This document shows, one piece after another, positions 36,680-48,942 of a DNA stretch of 64,000 nucleotides. Numbering within the stretch: the first letter of the stretch is position 1; each line of letters starts with the position of its first letter. Below the pieces are notes generated by a model that had not been told where the DNA came from, ran no database searches, and was given only the letters and a program-made list of their open reading frames with translations. The stretch comes from Chroicocephalus ridibundus (Eukaryota; Chordata; Aves; Charadriiformes; Laridae): positions 122,648,020-122,712,019 of the forward strand of contig NC_086286.1 in assembly GCF_963924245.1 (NCBI RefSeq). The letters run 5' to 3'. Position numbers and translations under genes: made by a program.

Positions 36680-37260
36680 AAGGGGCTCCCTTTTGTGTGC
36701 GCGTGTGGGTATGGGGGTGTGAGTGCAGCAACTGGAGTGGGACCACGGCTCAGAAGGGCCATGGGTGTGTGGTGCCGGCAACGCGAGGGAGCATGGGTGT
36801 GCATACTGCGTGGGTGCAATACGTCAGTGTGCGATCGCTAGGCCAGCGGGCGAGTAGGTGAAGTGTGTGTGTCTCAGGGTGAGGCACCTGGAGGGGCTGG
36901 CTGCCGGAGGGATGAGGGGATTCAGGCCAGCTGCTGGAGAGCCCGTAGGGTCTGGGGGTCGACTGAGACCCTCTTATATGTCTGCTTGTGTGTCTCTGGG
37001 CAGGAGGCAGCTGGGGAGAGCGAGGATTCAGGACCAACTGCTGGAGGAGTCCGTATTGTACATGTGTATTTTTACATATATGTCATGCTCACGGACTTTG
37101 GGATCCCAATCTACCAGAGAGGGGAGCAGGACGAAGCTGCTGGTGTGAGTGCTGAGTGTTTCTGCCTGTGTTGGCCAGTGGGTGCCATCAGTGCGTACAT
37201 CACATTGTACGTGCGTGTTTGTGCATTATCCTGCTGGGAATCCACGCTCAGCCTCGCTGC
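36680..37260. repeat. GT/GC-rich imperfect tandem region
   Basis: Rich in GTGTGTGTCT-like words. A unit holding GGATTCAGGCCAGCTGCTGG at 36918 recurs as GGATTCAGGACCAACTGCTG at 37024, an offset of 106 bp. The unit resembles a TG-rich tandem class I associate with bird introns and intergenic DNA. Overlapping ORFs (up to 152 codons) follow from the composition. Confidence 0.6.
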
Positions 37261-38689
37261 AGGCTGGACCCAGGGCCGTGGAGCTGCGTCAGCCTCGCCT
37301 CTGTCGGGCTACCAGATTTAGCAACTCCCTAGCAGGCTAGAATCAGTCATGAAGAAATTTGTCCTGAAAGGCAGGACATATTTTTATTAAAGCGTAGGCT
37401 TTTGGCAGGAAAGAAGTACCTGTTCTTGGCAGCCAGAGAGATACCAAAGAAGGAGACGAAGAGTGGGTTTGACTGTGGGGTCCCATTGCTGTGTGACTGC
37501 CCTGTGGTGGGTGACAGCTCCGTGCACTTGCCATACTTTCCTAGGCAGAAAAAAACAGGGGAGGTGGATTAGTAAAGCAATGTGGTGGTCAGGTGATAGG
37601 GCTAAATGGGGTCTTCTACCTGGAAATATTCAGAAGCTTCTGGGGGAGGGAAAGACAGCACTTTCCCACTGGGACAGGGTTAAACACATATTAAAAGGTC
37701 ATCACAATACCCTACTCGGGAGTGAATTAACAGTTTCTAAATTACTACCACCACAAGGGTAGTATCTCCTCTCCACAAGCAGGAGATTTTTAACCAAAAA
37801 GTTAAAAAAAAAAAAAAAGTATATTTGACCTACCTTATGTATGAAGTATGGATGTTAAAGGCAATGCAGTGGGGCATCCCTCAAAAACCGTCTTGGAAAA
37901 TGCAATTGTCCCTCCTCCAGATGTGCCATAGGCCAGATCTATCAGAGCAAAACCCACGGTTTGGGCTGGCCAGGACTATATGTTGGTATTCATTTATATC
38001 GGCGTAAGGCGTAAATAACTCCCAGCGTCTAAGCCAGTGAAGCAAATGGCAGGAGTCTTCTTAACAAGAGAGAAGAAATCTAGAGTTATGAGAAATGAGC
38101 AATAAAACTCTTTTGTATCAAATTTTCTTTAATAATTTTTGGATTTTATTGTATATTAAATAAGAGTCTTCAGGAAAAAGAAACCCAAACCATGGAAACT
38201 ATCCTGTTGCAGCCAACCTTTTTTTGATACTTTTCAGGAAAGTATAAACATTTTCCCTGAACTCATCTTTCTTGTGGAAATATAATATTTGACCGAAAAC
38301 TCATCAAAATATTTTGAGTTAAAATTGTTGACGGACTGCAAGGGAATCTTCTCCAGTCAGCACGGTGAAAAGATAACCCGTGGTATCAGCAGCCACCTCC
38401 CAGAATAATTGCAACTTCTTTTATGTCTTCCCTCTCATGAGCCTCACTGAAGGCCCCTCTCATCTGCACTTAGCAGTCAAGTATTTCAAGTGGTCTCTTT
38501 CTTTACACTAGGAACGGTATTCGATTATCTTTTCTGTGCCACTGATTGTCACAGAAACCAGAAGTTTAGGCTTAGCACGTATACCTCCTGAAAATAGATA
38601 TCTGGGGACTGCAAGATATGGCTCTAGCCGTTGAAGGGTAAGCTAAAAATAATTACTTCCTTTCGGAAAAAAGAAAAGGATAATTCTAA

Positions 38690-38850
38690 GGCCCTAGCTC
38701 TGTGCTGTGCTTAAGCACTGGGCCAAGCAAAACTCGACTTAAGCATGTGTTTTGCTCTAAGCAAACACTTAAAATGGATTTGCAGAATAAGAATGGATTT
38801 CAATTTAAGCACACGCTTAAGTGCTTTGCTGAGCCAGGGTCTAAATACCT
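38690..38850. mobile_element. Palindromic MITE-like element with TTAAGCA/TGCTTAA arms
   Basis: The left part (about 38721-38750, GGCCAAGCAAAACTCGACTT then AAGCATGTG) pairs with the right part (38810-38836, CACACGCTTAAGTGCTTTGC then TGAGCC) as diverged inverted repeats around a 60-base centre. The CTTAAGTGCTTTGCTGAGCC motif is familiar from old amniote (turtle, crocodile, bird) dispersed palindromes, so I infer an ancient non-autonomous DNA transposon. Boundaries are approximate. Confidence 0.55.
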
Positions 38851-39414
38851 CGGTTGCTAACCCATTGCTTACAGTTAGTCTTGGCATCTGTGTTGTAATT
38901 TTAAAGATATACAAGGGTTAGTGGAAATACCGAGGTAGTTTTGCTCATTTTAGGTGAAACTGGCAAACGTTAAGGGCTTTTAGGAAAAATATTTTTTTTA
39001 AATGGTCACATTTATAGCATAAACCAGTAGGCTTGATTGGCAGCAAGCGTCTTTCCCAGTTATTTGGTACATTCTAAATGTGTGGCTCATCACATGGCAA
39101 AAAATATTTCCTCTCCACCGGCACGCAGTGGAAGGGGAATTAGACACAAGAAAGGCATTCGAAAGATAGCAAGCGTTTAATTGAAACAACCAAGGAGAAG
39201 CTTTCATCATGTAGCCATTCTGAATGACATTGGACATGCGACTGATTGGCACGGCGTTATTTATTTTTTTCACTTTGATCATAAAATTACTAGGAAAGGC
39301 TTAATGGAGTTATAAATATCTTGTTTCCATGAGAGTCCTGGGAAGATAATTATAGCACTGAAGTCTTTACAAAGATAGAGCATTTATAAAATGATATTAT
39401 CTGAGGACTCCAAT

Positions 39415-39620
39415 GGATAATGCAGGGAATTCTGCACTCTATTCCCAGCTCTCCTGTTGACTCACTGTACTTTTTGGGTGAATCACTCCATCCCTCAGTG
39501 ACTCAGTTTCTTCATCTATACATTTGGGGTAATAATGATAATTACCCACTGCTGCGAAGTCTATATGGATTAAAAATTGTAAGTATTGCTCATACTCATC
39601 AGAGCACTCAAGCCTGCTTA
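39415..39620 (+). repeat. MIR-like SINE (ancient amniote)
   Basis: It preserves the order of the MIR core: TCTATTCCCAGCTCTCCTGT, TGACTCAC, GGGTGAATCACTCCATCCCT, GTGACTCAGTTTCTTCATCT, GGGGTAATAATGATAATTAC, and TATATGGATTAAA. The match is to the MIR consensus as remembered, with clear divergence throughout. Confidence 0.75.
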
Positions 39621-42600
39621 ATGGATGTCTGTAAGACTTCGGATAAGCTATCTGCTTTCCTGAACTGGAACTGTCATATTTGTGTTACTGGTAAATTACT
39701 TTACTTGTAGAGTTACAGTCAAAATAGTCAGAAGAAATACTTTAAGTCTCTTGGTTCACGCTTTTTAAGATGCTGATGAAAAAGCTGTACCCCAGACTCT
39801 TCGGACATATTTTGGTTTTAATGCAAAGCGTGGAATTTAAACACTATGGACAAGTTTCTTGTTGAGCGAAAATACAACATCCTTTCATAAAACCAGCTGC
39901 TACAGAGAAGCATTACCTAGAAAGTTGTCTAGCAGCTACCTGTGAGACAGGAGCTACATCTATCCTCTACCTTCCCTAAGTTGTATCAGGCTTTTTCACT
40001 CGTGTACTGCTTTTACTGCATTGGGAATTTGATACGTCATCTTTCCCAAGTACCTTGCAGAGTATTGGAGTAACGAGTATTGAAAGAGCTTGATGTACAA
40101 GTACAGCGCAACTATTACTGTTAAATCTTTGCAGCTTTGAAAAAGACAAACGAGGAAGGAGTTATGGCAAATGAACAACAGCTGGGCCTGAGCTCCAGTG
40201 GGATACTATGCCTGAAGGGAATAACATGGATTTTGGATAGGAAAACGAGAACTTCTGTGCTGGAGAGGAAGATACTATATCTCCTTTTGATAGCACTGTA
40301 ACTGCCCTGGGTGTGATTCCAAAAGGCTGCTGATAAATTTGGGAGAGATCAGAGCTGAATCAGAAAGCTGATGAAAATGTGGCTAAGGCTGCCAAGTCTT
40401 GGAGTCCATCTGGTTAACTTGAGAAAGGGAATGCTCGGAAGTGACTTGAGCACAGGCTGAGGATACCAAAGTTCAATAATGGATGGGTCTTTGGAGCTTG
40501 CTGTACCTTTCTGCAGCAGACCAAAGTGAAAACAAGCAGATTCCCACCTGAAATGAGGCAAAATTGCAGATCAGGAAATGGAATCGTTTCACCAAGGACT
40601 GCAATTACATTTCTATATTAATAGTCCTGACAACAAAATTGCACATTATTCTGAAACAGAAGCTTTTGATCTGGTGTGGGTGTGTGTGCATTCCTGAGGC
40701 GGAGAGAAGAGGGAAAGGCAACCTGATTACTTTTCAGGAACCTGCAAAACATAAATCAGAAAAGTCTGAAGACCTAAATTCTCTATACAGGCATTCCGCT
40801 TCCCTAAAGCAACCTTTAGGTAGTATATAAAGGCAGAAAACATCTTTTCTGAGGGTATAATACACCACACAAGGCAGGTAATCACAGCTGGCCAGAGAAG
40901 CCTAAAGCTAAGGAGGATCATGTTCTTTTCAAAGTGTAATTAGGGAATGGCAAGATTTGGCACTCACTTTTTCCTGGGTCCTTGCTCAGAGACAATTACC
41001 AGTGATTTCTGTGAACACCTGACCCAAATAAGAGGCAAGCAAGGCTCTATGGACATAGTCCTTCAGCACTGCGTTTCCAGACTCCTCTAGTGGTGGTGTC
41101 TTGTCCTGGTGAAGTGTCCTCTGAGCTGAAGATAGGGCTCTGTCACTCTTTCTCATGTCAAAGGTCTCAATTGTAGCGAGGCTTGACTCTTTGAATTAAA
41201 CACGAAAGTTTCAGTGTGTTCATAGCGTTGGTCTTTGTTGCCACTGACACAGATCCAGAGGCAATTTCAAGGCATTGGCCTTTTATCTGACCTTTATTCT
41301 GAAATCTGTCATTGCTCAGAAAAGCAGTAAGCGTGTCCGTCTGTTTGCTTGATACCAAAAGAAATTCAAGTGCTTTCCAGTATCGTGACATGGCTGCCCA
41401 AGTGTGGTTCCCAGGTTAAAATGAATGGATGAGCAGCGCAAGATACTCAAAAAGCTCTACTCTTTAAATAATTCATTACAGCTCAAGATATTGCCTTTGA
41501 TGCTCTTTTTCTGTCCAAATCTTGGTATTAGCATTTACTATTTTAAGCTTGTTTATAGAACTGGAATAATACACAGATAAAAAAGGATGGTTATAAGAGT
41601 GTTTTCAGGCATTAAACCTGAGGTTTGAAGTTTCTTTTTTTGAAAAAATAAACCAAAGAATGTTTTACTGTCTGAAAACCTGGCAACTGGTCTTTGCTTA
41701 CCATGAACTTAAATCAAGCACCACTTTGTTAAGAGCCAGTCTCATCACAATGATCTGGCTGTTCTTTAAAATAATAAAAAGACCCGAATCAGCAGGAGAC
41801 GGTTATATTCTGTCCTTTGGGTATTAAACAACGTAATCAACCTTGCTAAATTTTTCTTACAGCCTCTGACCTTGCAGTCTGGTTCAGAGGTCTTGCAGAC
41901 ATGCCCAGTTTGCACTTGTCGGCATAACGGGTGTGTAGGAACAAATTGGGTAATGAGTTCTCTACGTACCCACAAGCCAGGACAAATCCACGTGACAGAA
42001 CATAGAAAAAGTTGCAATCACTAAAGCATCTGCCCTGAGCTACCCACACCTGCCAGCACTGATCCACACATGACAAGATACATTTATCCCTCCACACAGA
42101 GACATGCTGGCGTTGGCATCTTTGTACAGGGGTTGAAGGTGGAAGCTGGGCAAAAGCGGGGAGCTGGGGCTGTCTCACCTTCTGGACTCCGAGCATCTCA
42201 CAACCTGGGAGCGTGCTGTGCCACTGGATGTCTTGATGGGCTGGTTGTCTGAACGGGATGTCTCTAGCACAGGCTCTTGCTGCAAACAGATTTATATAAT
42301 GAATTCACAGCACAGCAGGCTTCTTCCAGAGCAGAGCATTGGAGCAGCCCAAGGGCAGAATCTAGACCAGAGGCCCTGTTTCTTCTCTTCTTTTCCTTTT
42401 AACTTCTCTTTACTGTTCCTATCCTCCCTGGGCACTTCACTAGTGCCCTTTTTCCCCCTTCCCAGCTCAGCTCTAAGCCCAGCCTACACTTTCCTTCAGG
42501 ATTTTCAGATATCCAGGCTGCCAAGTATTTGAAAAGCTGAAAGTTGGAGTGCAACACTGCAAGGGTAAGACTGGCAGAGCAGTGCCTCGGTAGGACTTAA

Positions 42601-43612
42601 TGCCTAGATGGACTGGCTATCTCTTTTGGGGCTCTGTCACACATCTTAGAGAGCAGGAGGAAAGGGTAGAGACTTCCCTCTGGCTGATGTGGAAGGATGA
42701 CACTCTTCAGAGGTTGCTTTGCCACAATGATTCAGTGCCGTGGAAGCTACGACTGCCCAAGAATATCTGTGTCACAAACACCATTTCCATCTTGCCATCT
42801 CCAATGTTCACCTTGCACAAGGGCTGGCGGTACATAGGCACTGGCACCATCTAGGGGCCAACTGCCAATCATTGATGTATTTCTAGAAGATCCGTGTCAT
42901 AATATATAAAAATAATAATGTATGTAACCATGTATTAAGATAATGTATCTAAACAAAACATATCCTAATAGAAGTGTTGAAAAAGGCAGTGTGCCTAAGT
43001 CTCTACTGCTATGCACAATTCAGGCACAAAAATATAGTCTCAGTTGTTACTTATCTGCTGCTTATTTTCTATTAACTGAATGTATATGCGGTGTCATGTG
43101 CTGACTAATAACTCATCATTCATACTCCTCTGCTTCCAATAATATTCCAATTATACCTTCAACAGTCACCAAAAGGTGTCAGAATAATGAATGAAGACTT
43201 CAGAAACAAAAGAAAAAACACAAAAAGCCTCAAGACTATGGATCACACTTTAAGAGAATGAAACACATAAATAATTCTTTATGATCTCTCAATATAAACA
43301 AAACTCCTTATTCTGACATTTTTGAAAGCCTTTCTGTGTCAATCTCTATAACTATGGATAAAGATTAATAAAAGGCAAAGAAATCTAGTACAATGGACTT
43401 CTCCATCAAACCTGTCTAGCACTACTTCTCAACAATTAATAAACAATAATTACCACACTATTCACTTTATAGGAGTAAGTTGTGTCTTGCAGTTGATTAC
43501 ACTCTGTGGCTTTCTAATTAGTGCATGTAAAAATAGTATTTGTAGTACCTTTGTTTTCTTAGTTGTTTACATTCTGCAGGAGATTAAATAATATATTCAG
43601 AAGCTCCGTCTG

Positions 43613-43735
43613 TATTTAGATACCTAAATAAGCATCTTGATTTTTCAGAGCACCTACAACTCTTGGGGTTGCACAGTGCTTCTGAAAATCAGGCCATTTA
43701 TTTAGGTGTCTATATTTAGGTACATGAGTTTGAAG
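43613..43735. mobile_element. Palindromic MITE-like element with TTTAGGTA arms
   Basis: TATTTAGATACCTAAATAAG with TTGATTTTTCAGAGCACC on the left mirrors CTTCTGAAAATCAGGCC with TTTATTTAGGTGTCTATATT on the right. The whole 120-bp element can fold as a long imperfect hairpin. CTGAAAATCAGGCC is common in old sauropsid repeats. Family unnamed; boundaries approximate. Confidence 0.55.
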
Positions 43736-45624
43736 CGTTTGGCTTGAGGTCACATAGCTATAGCTCATTGCATTTTTTTTTTTTTTTTATTTCCATTTGG
43801 GTCACAATGGGCAAGTCACTTCTAATAATTCTCATCACAAATCTAGGAAATAGCAGGAGAGGTGGTAAGAATTACTTAACTAAATAACCTCACGATGCTT
43901 AGCACTTCCTCAAATACATGAAGTTTCCCTCCTGGAAAATTTAATTCTAAAAATAAAAGATAGAAATCAGTGCATCAGAAAGGTAAGACAGTATGTTTAG
44001 GGACTGAACTTATGTTCTGATTAAACTGTGCTCATTTCCTGGATTTTATTTGTCTGGCATCATTGTCATTCCCTCTATAAGCTTATGATCATTTTGACAA
44101 GCCAGATGTTTTAGCGTCCCGTATTTTGATTGGGTAAATCCTAGAAACCAACTGCTTCTACTTGTTAACACATGGCAGCAAACTGCAGTTTATTCTTGAG
44201 GAATTTGAGCTGACATTATCAGTCATGCTGTTGAACTGTGACTGTACCTCCAAGACTGCTTTTGAATTTGCATGGTAGCTTGCACAGGCCTTGACCTTAG
44301 TGAACCAGTTATGAAATAAACAGTCTAAGACTCTGCAGAAAGATCACTGGGAAAAGGACATCAAGAGGAAAAGACAATCTTTTACAGAAACAAGGAAATC
44401 AGTTTCCTTAACATCCTACCTTTGCAGTTTGTCGTCCCTCTGCTTCACAAGGTGAGACGCTTGTAGCTTTGGTAGCAGGTATACACACCGTCAGCGGTTC
44501 ACACAGCGATGCCTTCATTTTGCACAGAGATGGTGGCTGAGAAGAAACAGGCAGCCCATAGGTGAAAAGAATAATCTTAAATACCTTAAATATATTTCAA
44601 CAGAATGAAAACCTCTTGATCTTTCAGCATCCTCTTTCAAATGGGAGAATTTATATCTGGTCATAATATTTCATATTTGAGAGAACTGAGATCCTACTTT
44701 AAGGATGGCATTAGTTACAGAACAAAAAGCTTTTTTTTTTTTTTCTTTCTTGAAATGCAGATTGTTTTAAAAGTCAATGAAACCCATTTTTTCCCCTTGA
44801 TCTATTGTGTATCTAGGCTAAAAAAACATGTCTTGGTTAAAAATATTCCTTAACCAGAAATTGGGGCATGGCATTTTTGTTGTCTTCAAAACTGAGGGTT
44901 AGCTGTAAGATAATAAAGCTCTATTTCGTGTTAGATGCAGAATTTTTGCAATGTGAAATCAAAAATACTTTTTTTCAGGCAACTCTCACTCTCGGAAGTG
45001 GATGAAAAATGTGAAGATTCTTTGTTCCTCTTCTCATGGCTTTAAAAGACACGGGTCTCCTGGCTGACCTTTGTCTGACCCTGAAGATGCTCGGAAACAA
45101 CAGGGATATACTGGAGAGAGGGTTTAGAGAGCAACACAGCCAAAGGCAGGTTCTGTCCCACTGCAAGGCTGGGAGTTCAGGGGTTCTCAGGGTGCTGCCA
45201 CAGGTTCTCCCCATTTGCCTGACCCCCACTTACCAGATTGGGAGAAAACCGGCATCCCTGTGCATGGCGGAAGCTTGTGCTTCTCTGCATCTCCAAATCC
45301 CCAAAGAAGGAAACGGCCCATCTCCATGATCAACCTGCTCATGGAGTATCATGTGGAAGGGCATTACAGGCACTGAAATATTACAGGAAGTGAAGGATAC
45401 TCTCCTTTCTGCAGCAGTTTTTCATTGGTGCAATTATTAATCATTCTTGCACCCAGAACTGTGCAAAATCCTCTGTAGATAAATGAAAAAAAAAAAAAAA
45501 GAAAAAGAGACAGCCTTTGCTTCACACTTTTTTCTTTAAACATCTGCAATACGTTGTATCTAAGCGGCTTTGCAATTGCTACACACATGCAGGATGAACT
45601 GGAGAGGTGTCGAGACAATGTTGT

Positions 45625-46510
45625 CTCACTGTACTGAGTGACTGGGCGATAAAATAGCAGATGAAATGCAGTGGTGGTAAGTGCAAAGTAATGTACATGG
45701 GAAAAAATAACCCTAACTATACATACATAGACACTGGTGCGAGCTATCGCTTTTGCTGCAGGAGATCTGGAGGTTGAAGTGGAAAGCTCTCTGAAAATGT
45801 TAGTGTGGGGCTAGGAAGTGGTCAGAAGGGGGAACTGAATGGGAATAATTAGTAGTTCCCCCCTTAGAAGAGAAGGAGACCAACAAAGTCATAGGACTTT
45901 ATTGCTCATATGCTTGGAGTTCTTCTGAATGCTTCGGCCATACAGCTCTTGCCTATTCCTGATCTAGCAAAATCCAATAGTCATTTTAGTAGATTCAGAG
46001 TTTTAAAGAAAGTAGTGTTTTCTAGTAAAATTAGAAAGGATAAAGAGGGCGGCGACAAAGTTTCACACTGGAAATAGAGAAAACCATATCAGTTTGAAAG
46101 AGGGATAGCTGAAGGGAAATGCAATTAAAGTCTGGAAAATAACGATGGTGAAAAGATTAAAAAAAATCATTTACTGCCTCTATAACAAAAGAACGCTTAA
46201 TAAAACAGTTCAGGAAGACTTCAAATTGTGTTTACACAGTGAAGACTTATCATGGCACAGCATTGTGGAAAGCAAAACCACAAATGGGTTCAAAAAGAGT
46301 TAAGACAAACTTGTAGAGAACAGGACCACTGGTAGCTCCTAAGCAGAATAGCTTGGATACAGCCCTGAGTTCCAGAAGTCCCTACCTGTCTAGCTGCTGG
46401 AAAATTATAAGGTAAATAGGAGAAGAATACATGGTCTATTTTTACACTGTTTTACTAAGCATCCAGTCTTGGCTGTTGGAGACAAGATGCAGAGCTAGAT
46501 GGATCCAACT
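45625..46510 (+). repeat. Ancient L3/CR1-like LINE, 3' portion
   Basis: The 5' part reads GCAGATGAAATGCAGTGGTG, TAAGTGCAAAGTAATGTACA and GGAAAAAATAACCCTAACTA. Later parts read GGGTTCAAAAAGAGTTAAGA and TGTTGGAGACAAGATGCAGA then GCTAGATGGATCCAAC. This order matches the old amniote L3/CR1 class rather than the younger bird CR1s. The copy is diverged and noncoding. Confidence 0.7.
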
Positions 46511-48942
46511 GTGTTTTTATATTCTAAAAAAGTAACAGAAACAATCAAGGGTATGCTAATGCTGATAGAGTCAACATTAATTTCACTTGCTTTATCCACT
46601 CTAATCTCCTGACTCAGCCATTTGCAAGAAATCATAATCCATATCTAGCCAAAGAATTTGGGATTATCCCAGCGAGCAGAAATGTAAAAGAAGCAAGGTT
46701 CACTTCTTAAGAATCTACAGATTCTGAGCCATTTCTTCTGAAAAGAGAAAACTTTGTCACCAAAGCTCCTACGGAGGCTGCAGGAGTGAGTCAGTGTTTG
46801 TATTTTGATGATCAGAAATCAGTATAACACAGGGGGCCAAAGGCTTTTGCTGACAGTACTTTATTTATGTTGAAATTCACTGTGGTTTCTTCAGTACATC
46901 CGAGAGGTCACTTTTGCTTACAGATTAAATCTGTAGACAAGAAGCAGGTGCAGACTGAAGATAATGAGTGGCTCAGGATTTGGATGAGATGGGCTAAGCC
47001 TGTGCTCTGAGATACCAGTAACAAAACTCCCACTCAGTTCTGCTGGAGCAGGACTACAGCGCTGCTTGCAGATCTTGCAAGTAGCAGCTGTTTTATCACC
47101 TCCCTTGGTATCCTTTCCAGAATTTCAGCTTCCTCCAGATTTTGGCACTCTACAACTACTTGGGTTGTGGGAAGATGCCCACGGCATTTAGGAAGCACAG
47201 GGTGCCTACTCCGGCTGCGTGGCCTGAATAGCACTGGGGTAAATGGTGCGACTCCAAGAAAGACGTTCTCTTAGCTCTGATTTTTGTAGCACCACTTTTC
47301 CATGTCTAAATAACATATTATTTTGTGATCTTCCCTAATAGCAATCTTTAATGCTTACAACAAGGGATATTAAAAACCCCGCAACTGTTGCCATTCTCAT
47401 TATTATCAAATTTGAACGACATTTTTACGGCAACCATTGGAATTTAGGTTTTTTTCCCCCCTTCATCTCAGCAATAATGTCTGGATGCATATAAAAGCCA
47501 AACTACTGACTTAGGCATTCGTCATTTTTCCTGAACATGGATTTAGCTTGCTTTCATAACCGTAGAGATTCCCATTTTACTACGAGGAAAGCATATGCCA
47601 GGGCAACTTCCTGACAGTGAGAATATTCTTCTCAATATGAAAATATGAAAAATAATAAAACTTGAGACTGGCTACTGTGAACAAGACACAGTTAAGAGGT
47701 ATGGGGATAAGAAGACATGAGGAAATTTTATAACATAAAATGCGGGACAAAAAAAGCACGGTGGATGCTCTTCCTACTCAGAATATTAAAATAAGACATC
47801 ATGCAAAAGGAACGCATGTCAGTGGAGACAAAGGAAGATATCCCACAAGGTTTAATTCTTAAAACAAAAACCAAAACAAGCATATCATTTGATTTAAAAC
47901 CTGGTTAGTTTATACTGTGACATCTTTTCTTCCATAGCTTGCTTTCTCTTCTGCGTACCGCCTAAAGCAATAGGATCATGGTCAGGGATTTGTATGTTAG
48001 GCACAAGGATAAAATAACACGAAATAATAATTACTACTATCTGTTACCTATTATATATTAAAAAGGTAGAAACAAAGAAGAAAGCCTGGAAGGTGTCTAA
48101 ACCAGATATGCATCAAGGCATAAGTCAGTCCTTAGTTAATGGGACCAGGAAGAAACTCTTCTGCTGCAAATACAACAATCTACAATGCATTGCTCTTAGG
48201 TATTTGCAGAGGTGAGGTGGGATACAGTATTGATCTCATTCATTACAACAGTTTTTTCTGCTGTTATTGGAACATGCTGCTATAAATGGCATACATCTTT
48301 TTATATATTTTTATCTAATGGAGAATTATTCCTTCCATGGACTTTTTATAGGGTATTTAATAATTATATAGGAGTCTTCTACTTCTCCGTTATATTCTAT
48401 AGATTTTCAAAGCCATCTTTACAGAAACCTATTTACATTTCTGTATCACGCTATTGATTAAATCCCTCTGTATTACATTCCAAAGCAAAGAGACCGCAGA
48501 AAATCAGCATTAGCCTCTGACACTTAGCAGTCTCGGATGTACAGCTGGAAGAGAGAAAATAGCCCTTCCTTTAATAAAGCATGCCTTGGGGGCATCTGAA
48601 TGCTTTCCCTTCTTTTTAAACCCATGACTGCTTTTTTTTAAAAATCATGACCATGGCCTTTTTCCACTGTAATGCTGATGTTCCTTAAGAGTCCTACAGA
48701 TGCACCTTCTGTAATAGGGAGATACGCCTTATTCACCTGTTAGTCTGAAGAAGAGATGAATGTCAACTGCGTCCATTCCAGATGGAGCTCATTTTAAAGG
48801 GCAGTTTGCTTATCGGTGGACAGAAGTGGGAATGGTGGTTGGGAGCTCCATCCCCCAGAGGGAATTAGACCACCTACAAAATCATCATGGGCGGCATTAG
48901 GAGGTTTGTCACCAAAACCATGGCTAGGTGTGCTGGCACTTT

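Larger units (their letters stand above)
35056..48942. other. Intergenic region between CYP39A1 and RCAN2
   Basis: No exon of a known gene was recognised in these 13.9 kb. Identifiable content is repeat-derived: a GT-rich tandem region (36680-37260), two palindromic elements (38690-38850, 43613-43735), a MIR-like SINE (39415-39620) and an L3/CR1-like LINE (45625-46510). The other blocks (for example 40000-43000 and 46600-48900) look like ordinary unique sequence with short chance ORFs. Confidence 0.65.

Noticed and set aside
36863..37321. 152-codon ORF with Cys/Val-rich translation
   Set aside because: It arises from GT-rich tandem sequence. Another plus-strand frame is equally open, and no domain is seen.
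43760..43790. T-run as a possible polyadenylation tail of a minus-strand retrocopy
   Set aside because: No gene-like sequence adjoins the run, so it is treated as a simple homopolymer.
47034..47234. 66-codon minus-strand ORF (EEAEILERIPREVIKQLLLA)
   Set aside because: Amphipathic-looking but short and isolated, with no supporting splice or promoter signal. Kept only as a chance frame.
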